Shown here: positions 53,865-61,112 of the stretch, in pieces
Layout: each line of letters starts with the position of its first letter
Position numbering within the stretch: the first letter of the stretch is position 1
From: Catonella massiliensis
GTDB taxonomy: Bacteria > Bacillota > Clostridia > Lachnospirales > Lachnospiraceae
Assembly (NCBI RefSeq): GCF_016651435.1
Contig: NZ_JAEPRJ010000001.1
Span: 1,054,001 to 1,118,000, forward strand
DNA length: 64,000 nucleotides
Direction: 5' to 3'
The notes under the pieces: generated by a model
Databases searched by the model: none
What the model was told of the DNA's origin: nothing
Seen by the model: only the letters and a program-made list of their open reading frames with translations
Made by a program: the position numbers and the translations under genes

Positions 53865-54974
53865 ATGAGTAAAATACTTAGTGTTGAGATAAATTCAGGC
53901 GTAGATGACTCCTATAACATAGTCATTGAGCCTGATTTTATCAAATTGGCGGATATATTATCAGTAGTTTTTGCTACCTGCAACAAATTTATGCTGGTAT
54001 TTGATTCAAACACAGCTGGATGCTTTAAGGATGAAGTTTCTAGGTTATTGTCAAATACAAAAAAGATAGTAAGTAGTTTTACATTTACTGCAGGAGAAGA
54101 TAACAAAAATCTGACTACAGTTTACAAGCTATATGAGAAACTTATAAAAGAGAAGTTTGAAAGAAATGATGTAATACTTGCCGTAGGCGGCGGAGTTGTG
54201 GGGGACCTTGCAGGGTTTTGTGCAGCCACTTATCTTAGAGGAATAAGATTTGCACAGCTTCCTACTACCTTACTCGCCATGTCGGATTCGAGTGTTGGAG
54301 GTAAGACAGGAGTAGACTTTCTCTCCTATAAAAACATGGTAGGGGCTTTCCACCAACCCAAACTTGTCTATATGAATGTCAATACTTTGATTTCACTGCC
54401 TGAAAGAGAATATCTATCGGGTATGGCTGAAGTCATCAAATATGGTTATATTTATGATAAAGAGTTCATTGACTATCTTAGGGATAATGTAAATAAAGTG
54501 TTAGGCAAAGACTATTTAACTCTGGAGTATATCATATTCCACTCTTGTAGAATAAAAAAAGAAGTGGTAGAGAAAGACCCGCTGGAAGATGGCCTTAGAG
54601 CAATATTAAACTATGGGCATACTATAGGGCATGCAGTCGAGAAACTAATGGAGTTCAAGCTTCTTCATGGAGAATGTGTTGCATTGGGCATGGTAGCCGC
54701 TGCACGAATTGCGCTTAGCCGTGGACTTATGTCGGAGGAAGAGTTTTCTGATATGAAAGACATACTTGTGAGCTTCAAGTTGTTTAGAAGGATTAATTTA
54801 TCTGAAACATCCTTTAGCAAAGAAGACATACTAACTGCAACAAAGTCAGATAAAAAGATGCAGGGTGGAAGGATTAAGTTTGTTTTGACTACGGAGATAG
54901 GAAGAGCAGAAATCTACAGAGATGTGACTGATGAAGAGCTGATGCTTGGAATAAATGAGGTATTTGAAGGTTAG
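53865..54974 (+). CDS. aroB: 3-dehydroquinate synthase
   Basis: A 369-residue protein with the NAD and zinc site motifs of AroB: AVGGGVVGDLAGF, TTLLAMSDSSVGGKTGVD, and the C-terminal ILNYGHTIGHAVE and LLHGECVALGM. It carries out the second step of the shikimate pathway. No other aro gene is in the window. Confidence 0.96.
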   Translation: MSKILSVEINSGVDDSYNIVIEPDFIKLADILSVVFATCNKFMLVFDSNTAGCFKDEVSRLLSNTKKIVSSFTFTAGEDNKNLTTVYKLYEKLIKEKFERNDVILAVGGGVVGDLAGFCAATYLRGIRFAQLPTTLLAMSDSSVGGKTGVDFLSYKNMVGAFHQPKLVYMNVNTLISLPEREYLSGMAEVIKYGYIYDKEFIDYLRDNVNKVLGKDYLTLEYIIFHSCRIKKEVVEKDPLEDGLRAILNYGHTIGHAVEKLMEFKLLHGECVALGMVAAARIALSRGLMSEEEFSDMKDILVSFKLFRRINLSETSFSKEDILTATKSDKKMQGGRIKFVLTTEIGRAEIYRDVTDEELMLGINEVFEG

Positions 54975-54976
54975 GT

Positions 54977-55516
54977 ATGAATAAAAATAAGATTTTTCTT
55001 TTTGAGATTATAGCCGTTGTGATTTTGGCAGCCATCGATTTTGTGACCAAGCAGCTGGCTGTAAAGTTCTTGTCAAATGGCAGCTTTGATATAATACCTG
55101 GTGTGTTTAGCTTTACCCTGCTTGAGGGAGGAAACTCCGGGGCGGCATTTGGTATGCTTCAAGGCGGCTTTTGGATATTTATTGTCATTACTATAGCAGT
55201 GGTGGCACTGGTTATATTTATGCTTAGAAAGTTAGTGTATGAGAAAAGATATAGTTTTTTTCATTATGCGCTGGTTCTTTTGCTTGCAGGAGCCTTGGGA
55301 AACTTTGGAGACAGAGTACTCACTATGATTAAGTATGGTCACAGCTATGTCATTGATTTCCTATACTTTGAACTTATTAATTTCCCTATTTTCAATGTGG
55401 CTGACTGCTATGTGACTGTAGCAGCAGGTGCAATGATATTTCTCGGTATTTTTTATTATAAGGATGATGACTTTGATAAGATGCTTGGTAAGGTGAAGGA
55501 TGAAACAAAACAGTAA
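54977..55516 (+). CDS. lspA: Lipoprotein signal peptidase (signal peptidase II)
   Basis: A 179-residue membrane protein with four helices and the two catalytic Asp motifs, GNFGDRV and FNVADCYV. It cleaves the signal of lipid-modified prolipoproteins such as the carboxypeptidase at 47488. It starts 2 bases after aroB. Confidence 0.95.
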   Translation: MNKNKIFLFEIIAVVILAAIDFVTKQLAVKFLSNGSFDIIPGVFSFTLLEGGNSGAAFGMLQGGFWIFIVITIAVVALVIFMLRKLVYEKRYSFFHYALVLLLAGALGNFGDRVLTMIKYGHSYVIDFLYFELINFPIFNVADCYVTVAAGAMIFLGIFYYKDDDFDKMLGKVKDETKQ

Positions 55517-56474
55517 AACAGAAACATACGATACAGAAATGGATGAGGATTCTGATGATATCATTGAGCTAAACTCAGAGGAAGAGGGGGAAAGAATAGA
55601 TAAATATCTGTCTGAAACTCTCACTGATTACTCCAGGTCCTATCTGAAAAACCTAATAGATGAGGGCAGAGTACAGGTTGCAGGGAAAATAGTTAAAGGT
55701 AGCTTCAAGGTATATAACGGTGCTGCCATTACAGTGAATCTACCTCCGGTAAAGGATGTCAAGATACTTCCTGAGGATATACCACTTGATATTCTATATG
55801 AGGATGAAGATGTTATCCTTGTAAATAAACCCAAAGGGATGGTAGTCCACCCTGCTGCAGGTCATTACACCGGAACCCTTGTCAATGCACTGATGTTTCA
55901 TTGCAGGGATAACCTCTCTGGTATAAATGGAGAGCTCCGTCCGGGTATAGTGCATAGAATTGATATGGATACTACAGGTGTAGTAATAGCCTGTAAGAAT
56001 GATGCGTCTCATAGATTTATTGCGGAACAGTTAAAAGAGCATAGTATTAAAAGAAAGTATCAGGCCATTGTCTATGGTACTTTTAAGGAGAATGAAGGAA
56101 GAATCGAAGGAGCCATTGGAAGGTCTAAGACTGACAGAAAAAAGATGGCTATAGTGCCAAACGGGAAACCGGCAGTTACGCACTACAAAGTTCTAAAGAA
56201 CTCTTCATCTCCCAATGGAAATAATTATGCTCACATCGAGTGTGAACTTGAGACCGGAAGAACACATCAGATTAGGGTACATATGACTAGCATCGGTCAT
56301 CCTCTTCTTGGAGATAATGTCTACGGGGTGGCGAAGAATCCTTTTAAGCTTGATGGGCAGACCCTTCATGCTGAGATGCTTGGGTTTATTCATCCGAGAA
56401 CTAAAGAATATATGGAGTTTCATGCCCCTTTGCCAGATTATTTTACAAAGTTGTTAACAAAGTTAAATTTATAG
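55500..56474 (+). CDS. RluD-type pseudouridine synthase
   Basis: A 324-residue protein with an N-terminal S4 domain (about 20-80) and a pseudouridine synthase domain with the catalytic Asp in HRIDMDTTGVV and the ETGRTHQIRVHM segment. It modifies uridines in 23S rRNA, most likely the RluD sites. It overlaps lspA by 17 bases; the lspA-rluD pair is widespread in Firmicutes. Confidence 0.94.
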   Translation: MKQNSKTETYDTEMDEDSDDIIELNSEEEGERIDKYLSETLTDYSRSYLKNLIDEGRVQVAGKIVKGSFKVYNGAAITVNLPPVKDVKILPEDIPLDILYEDEDVILVNKPKGMVVHPAAGHYTGTLVNALMFHCRDNLSGINGELRPGIVHRIDMDTTGVVIACKNDASHRFIAEQLKEHSIKRKYQAIVYGTFKENEGRIEGAIGRSKTDRKKMAIVPNGKPAVTHYKVLKNSSSPNGNNYAHIECELETGRTHQIRVHMTSIGHPLLGDNVYGVAKNPFKLDGQTLHAEMLGFIHPRTKEYMEFHAPLPDYFTKLLTKLNL

Positions 56475-56760
56475 TTTGTTTTGTTAAGTAAGCAATTCGT
56501 AAAATGATGGTTACAAAATGGTTACAAAAAATACATGAAAAACATTGAATAATGTGTAATGTACTCGTTATGATGTTTTTTGTGTATTTTTTTTTCGTTT
56601 TTTGATTGCAAATTTTAATAAAATATGGTATTAATATTAACAAGTAAGTAATAAAAAATAGTTAAAATGTAACTGATTATTTTTTATTCATTGTCCCAAG
56701 GAGGGGATATTACTTCTACTTGCTGACGGAGACTAACAGACATCAAAAAGGAGAAAAAGT
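56475..56760 (+). promoter_or_regulatory. Regulatory region upstream of the first adhesin gene
   Basis: In order: a tandem 11-bp repeat (ATGGTTACAAA, 56507-56517 and 56518-56528); a terminator (56532-56595); a promoter candidate TTGCAA-17-TATTAA with TGG before the -10 (56606-56634); and a leader of about 120 bases with the element TCCCAAGGAGGGG at 56694-56706. A second strong site (AAGGAG) precedes the ATG. No small gene is seen. Confidence 0.6.
56532..56595 (+). terminator. Terminator after the RluD-type gene
   Basis: A 14-bp stem with two G-U pairs (TACATGAAAAACAT / ATGTTTTTTGTGTA), a 27-base loop and a run of nine T. AT-rich, so strength is uncertain. Confidence 0.65.
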
Positions 56761-59700
56761 ATGTGGAAAAAACATGGTTCTGCGCTTCTTGGGTTAATAC
56801 TTACAATAGCTTTATTCATAACAGGCATAAAGCTTCCTGAGTATGTAGCAGCAGCAGGCAGCGACAAGACAAGCCTGGTAGCAGGCAAGGATAGTACAAC
56901 TTTTGTACTTAGTCAAAAGGATAGCTGGGGTAGTTATTATCCAATTACGGATACTACCAAGATTGACACCAATAAAGAGATAAAGGTTGAGATGTCATTC
57001 GAGGCGATATTTAATGATACCCTTCAGCCTGATGAACGTATCAATAAAGGAGATTATGTTCAGTTTGACTTAGGCGACAGGCTTAAGTTTGCAGGAGCTG
57101 ATGAAGCTTCGGCTTCACTTACTCTTCCAATCACTGATACTGAGTCTAAGCTCAAAATCTGTGATGCTGTATTTACAAAGGATTCTGCTACAGGACATAT
57201 CACAGTTAAGTTTGATTTTTCAAATTCAGATGATGCAGTATTTGAGATGAAGAGCGGTAAGGTAGGAGCAAGCGTATCTGTAATGCCTGACGTAACCAAG
57301 CTTGACTGGGAGAAGAATTCTGAAAAGACAATAAAGCTTTTTGGAAAAGACTATGAAGTTGGTTATATTGAAGGTGAACTAATTGTTAAAAAAACCGGTA
57401 AGCTTGATCCTAAGAATCATAAAGTAGACTGGACTATCGAAATCGAAAGACATGTTAAAGGCATGCCTGACAAACAATTAAGCCTTGAAGGATATAGGGT
57501 TCGTGACCTACCATCAACTGAGACTGTAGATGGTGTAAAGTATGGTGACTTCATTAGAGGAACCTATAAGATAAACGACAGACTTGTAGAAGAATCAAAT
57601 AAATATGAAGAAGGCAAGTTACATATATATGATAACGGATCAGCCGATTATGAGTATACAATTACTGCAGGTGATTTAGATGCTTCCAATGTAGGAAAGG
57701 CAGTGGTTACACTCAGCACAGTTGCAAACTTTGGAATCAACCAATACGGCAGTATAAACACCACTGAATCTAACAGGGCTCAGGTATCTAAGCCTTATGG
57801 AAGTGGTGAAAGTGCTGATGTGTGGGCAAGTGTTAACCTTGAAAAGTTTGGTATAAAAGAAGGTAAGATAGACGACAGCGGTAAGAAGATTATCTGGACT
57901 GTCGAGTTTAACAAGCCTCCATATGAGCTTGGAACTGTTAAGATATCTGACGAGTTCACACCTGATAGGACTGGAAGAATAGAGCAGAAGTTCTTAAATG
58001 CAAAGTACCAGAGATGGAATGAAGCAGATAAGACCTGGGGCGCAGTGAGCACATTGACTGCTATCTCTAATACAGGAAACAATTATACATTTAGCATTGA
58101 TAATGTTAATGAAAAGATAAAGGTTACATTTGAGACTGAAATTGAACCTGACAGCGTTCGTGCTGATTTTGACAACGATGCTTATGTATGGTGGAACGAT
58201 AAAGAAGAGTACAAGGTTAAATTAAGTGGTAGTGTATCCACAACTCTTCCTGGTGGACAGACTTATGGCGATATAAAAAAGTCTGCTAAAAATCACTCAT
58301 TTTGGTTCTCTTTTGTTGGCTTTGAACCTGAGTGGACTATTTCTGCTGACAGCAAAGTTGTTCCTGTAGGTACAGGCGACTACTATATGTATGACGTTCT
58401 CATTTTTGATGAGAATGTAACCATAAACAAGAAGACTGTAAATGAAGGAAATGGTTTTTCTCTAAAGAAGGTTGGAGCCCCTTCAGTTACATCACTTGCA
58501 GGCAATGTATCACTTGCAAAGATAATGCCTGATAGCGGAACGCACCAGAAACTCGTTGATATCAACGATCCATTAAAAACTAAGACTGACGGTATTACTA
58601 ATGCAGTTTATGAGATAGTTAAGGATGGCAAGACAGTAGGCCATGTACTTGAGGTTAAGCTTGTACCGGGAGTAAACAATCAAGCTACATTTAAGTCAAG
58701 GATTATGGATAGATCTGCTCTTGTAAATGAAAATACTTATAATGGTTCTCGTGTTGCAAACAGAGTAGTTCTCGCTAAAAATGGCAAGACACTGCTTACC
58801 AAAGATGCAGAATACAATTATCTGTCAAGAATACTGGCTAAGAGCACTCTTTCAAAGGATGCAGCTAAAAAGTTACAGAAAGATTATGATGCTGTAGCAG
58901 CAAACGCTGATATTTATGACGATAAGGGTCATTCTCCTTATTATGGTTATAAAGGAGCGGCAAAGAACAATAGTGAAACAGCTTACGATAGAGAGACTAA
59001 GTCTGTATACTTTTGGATAAGCGTAAATGCTGCTGATATTAAGGATGTTGATGGAGATATAGGTAAGTTTGTGCTTAAGGATACACTTCCTTATGAGTTC
59101 CAGCTTGCTCCAATCAAAAAGGATGCTGCAAACCCTGCTAATGATAAATATTTCCTTGTATATAGAGGAACTTCTGCAGACAAGTATCCTGGAACTAATG
59201 ATACTTTGACTTCACTTGTATCAACTAATGTAGTAAAGGCTGTTAGTGGTGCGCTTACAGATGCTGAGCTTACGCAAGAAGGTATAAGCGGCGAGGTTGT
59301 TGAGAACTATCCAAAGATTAAGAACCAGCTTAATATAACCTTTGACAAGCTAAACGGACCTTATGTAGTTCTTGTGAAGGCTGAACTTAGAAATGATATA
59401 CCTCAGTATACCAATAAAATAGCTACTGCTTATAACAATGTATCACTTACATTAGATAAGTATACTGCTAACAGAAGAGCAGCCTTTGATTATGACGGAA
59501 GATTCCTTACAAAGGGAATAGATGGAGATAAGGTTAACATAAGCGATAACGGATACATCAAGTGGAACCTTAACTACATCCCATACAAGGTATACAACGA
59601 TAACAATGCAACCAAATTAAGAATCGAGGACAAGTTAAATGGAAATCTCGTTCTTAGAAAAGAAAAGGGTACAGGAAACCTCGTATTTGAGGGGGACAAT

Positions 59701-60840
59701 TACAAGATATGGAAGGGTGAGATAGACAAGGACGGAAAGTTCGTTAATCCTGTAGAGATTACAGAAGGACTTGACAAGATTTTCACCTATGATACAACAG
59801 CTGAAAAGCTTGTAATCAATATCCCTGACAACGATTCAGTATATAAGATTTCTTATATAACTGATTTTGCGGACAATGCAAAGCCTGGTGACAAATTAAG
59901 TAATGAGGCGGCTCTTATAGAGACCTCAAAGCAGATAGGCAGTACAGTAACAGTTAACCATAAGATTGACGGTACAGCTTGGGGAAGCTTAACCAAGAGG
60001 ACCTATGAGCGTCTCCAGATAGTTAAAACTGATGAGAATGGCGAAAAGCTTGCAGGAGCTAAGTTCACTTTAACAAGGCTTGCCAATGGAGCAAACCCTA
60101 AGAAGGTTATTGGAACATTTGATTCTACGACTAATTCAGCCATTGTTATTGAGAAGCTAACACCTGGTGAGTATGAGCTTACTGAAGATAAGACACCTGA
60201 TGGATATGACTCAAACGGCATAGTTTATAAGATTAAGGTTACACAGCTTGAAAGCGGATTTAAGGTGGAGTTCTCCGATGAGGCAGCTAAGTATGATGGA
60301 AAGGCAAAACTTTCAGAGAATGAGCTTACTATAATCAATAAGAAGAAGCCTGTGACACCTCCTACACCTGTAGTACCACCAACACCGGTTAATCCTACAC
60401 CTGTAGTACCGCCTACACCGGTTAATCCAACTCCTGTAGTGCCACCAACACCGGATAACCCTACACCTTTAATTCCGGTAACCCCAACACCAGAGAATCC
60501 AACACCGGTTATACCTATAACACCTACACCAACCCCAACTACACCTATAACCCCGGCCACACCTTCGACTATAACTCCTACTCCAAATAGTCCTAAGACA
60601 CCTGATGGAGTGGTGGTTGATGAAGATAAGACCCCACAGGGTAAGGTAGTAAAGCCCAACAAGCCAAAGGGAAAGAACAATCAGATAGTAGATGATGATG
60701 ATACTCCTTTAGATGGAAATAAAGCGAAGAAGAACCTTCCAAAAACTGGTGGAACTTCTACAGTTTGGTACTATGTTGCAGGTATTGGTTTGGTATTTGT
60801 AGCAGGACTTGTATTTAAGAGACGTAAAGAAGAAAAGTAA
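56761..60840 (+). CDS. Large LPxTG wall-anchored surface protein, paralogue 1
   Basis: A 1359-residue adhesin-like protein. Signal peptide about 1-32; a long extracellular part with Cna/SpaA-type adhesion domains (for example DPKNHKVDWTIEIE; FVGFEPEWTI); one SpaA/Cna_B-like prealbumin domain at about 1083-1195 (IVKTDENGEKLAGAKFTL; GEYELTEDKTPDGY), with possible Lys-Asn isopeptide crosslinks; a Pro/Thr-rich wall-spanning stretch (about 1197-1280); then LPKTGG (1326-1331), a membrane helix and an RRKEEK tail. Sortase would attach it to peptidoglycan; none is encoded here. It is tandem with a close paralogue. Confidence 0.9.
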   Translation: MWKKHGSALLGLILTIALFITGIKLPEYVAAAGSDKTSLVAGKDSTTFVLSQKDSWGSYYPITDTTKIDTNKEIKVEMSFEAIFNDTLQPDERINKGDYVQFDLGDRLKFAGADEASASLTLPITDTESKLKICDAVFTKDSATGHITVKFDFSNSDDAVFEMKSGKVGASVSVMPDVTKLDWEKNSEKTIKLFGKDYEVGYIEGELIVKKTGKLDPKNHKVDWTIEIERHVKGMPDKQLSLEGYRVRDLPSTETVDGVKYGDFIRGTYKINDRLVEESNKYEEGKLHIYDNGSADYEYTITAGDLDASNVGKAVVTLSTVANFGINQYGSINTTESNRAQVSKPYGSGESADVWASVNLEKFGIKEGKIDDSGKKIIWTVEFNKPPYELGTVKISDEFTPDRTGRIEQKFLNAKYQRWNEADKTWGAVSTLTAISNTGNNYTFSIDNVNEKIKVTFETEIEPDSVRADFDNDAYVWWNDKEEYKVKLSGSVSTTLPGGQTYGDIKKSAKNHSFWFSFVGFEPEWTISADSKVVPVGTGDYYMYDVLIFDENVTINKKTVNEGNGFSLKKVGAPSVTSLAGNVSLAKIMPDSGTHQKLVDINDPLKTKTDGITNAVYEIVKDGKTVGHVLEVKLVPGVNNQATFKSRIMDRSALVNENTYNGSRVANRVVLAKNGKTLLTKDAEYNYLSRILAKSTLSKDAAKKLQKDYDAVAANADIYDDKGHSPYYGYKGAAKNNSETAYDRETKSVYFWISVNAADIKDVDGDIGKFVLKDTLPYEFQLAPIKKDAANPANDKYFLVYRGTSADKYPGTNDTLTSLVSTNVVKAVSGALTDAELTQEGISGEVVENYPKIKNQLNITFDKLNGPYVVLVKAELRNDIPQYTNKIATAYNNVSLTLDKYTANRRAAFDYDGRFLTKGIDGDKVNISDNGYIKWNLNYIPYKVYNDNNATKLRIEDKLNGNLVLRKEKGTGNLVFEGDNYKIWKGEIDKDGKFVNPVEITEGLDKIFTYDTTAEKLVINIPDNDSVYKISYITDFADNAKPGDKLSNEAALIETSKQIGSTVTVNHKIDGTAWGSLTKRTYERLQIVKTDENGEKLAGAKFTLTRLANGANPKKVIGTFDSTTNSAIVIEKLTPGEYELTEDKTPDGYDSNGIVYKIKVTQLESGFKVEFSDEAAKYDGKAKLSENELTIINKKKPVTPPTPVVPPTPVNPTPVVPPTPVNPTPVVPPTPDNPTPLIPVTPTPENPTPVIPITPTPTPTTPITPATPSTITPTPNSPKTPDGVVVDEDKTPQGKVVKPNKPKGKNNQIVDDDDTPLDGNKAKKNLPKTGGTSTVWYYVAGIGLVFVAGLVFKRRKEEK
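60358..60560 (+). repeat. Proline/threonine-rich repeats in the first adhesin gene
   Basis: Short in-frame repeats coding TPVVPPTPVNP-type units. They form the wall-spanning stalk before the LPKTGG anchor. Codon variation between units suggests old expansion rather than recent slippage. Confidence 0.75.
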
Positions 60841-60877
60841 TCTGTAATAGTTACAAATGCTTTTAATTAACTAATTT

Positions 60878-60927
60878 ACGAAGGTTGTGCTGTCTGTATA
60901 TATACGGCAGCATGACCTTCGTTTTTT
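60878..60927 (+). terminator. Terminator between the two adhesin genes
   Basis: A 15-bp stem with one G-U or mismatched position (ACGAAGGTTGTGCTG / CAGCATGACCTTCGT) followed by a run of T, 37 bases after the stop codon. Confidence 0.9.
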
Positions 60928-60960
60928 ATTAATTTTAGGATATAATAATTATTATTTAGC

Positions 60961-60989
60961 TTGATTATTTTTATTATATTTGGTATAAA
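60961..60989 (+). promoter_or_regulatory. Promoter for the second adhesin gene
   Basis: TTGATT, 17 bases ending TGG, then TATAAA. The same layout and a shared AGTAAGTAAT just after it are seen before the first adhesin gene. Confidence 0.7.
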
Positions 60990-61041
60990 TTAGGATAGTA
61001 AGTAATGGGGAAATAAGCAATATTTTGCTTTGAGCCTGTTA

Positions 61042-61054
61042 TCCCAAGGAGGGG
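61042..61054 (+). promoter_or_regulatory. Shared leader element of the adhesin genes
   Basis: TCCCAAGGAGGGG occurs here and at 56694-56706, 58 and 54 bases before the respective ATG. CCC and GGG can pair to display AAGGA in a small loop. A second hairpin (TCTGC / GCAGA, loop TTTTTT) at 61068-61083 follows in this leader. Confidence 0.55.
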
Positions 61055-61112
61055 GCAACTGTAACTTTCTGCTTTTTTGCAGAGCGACTATTATTACATA
61101 AGGAGAGAATGT

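Noticed and set aside
60358..60560. CRISPR-like short regular repeats
   Set aside because: They are in-frame coding repeats of a wall-spanning stalk, with no spacers and no cas genes.
60225..60680. A long minus-strand frame of 151 codons opposite the adhesin gene
   Set aside because: It is the antisense shadow of the Pro/Thr repeat region (Gly/Val repeats), with no ribosome site or promoter.
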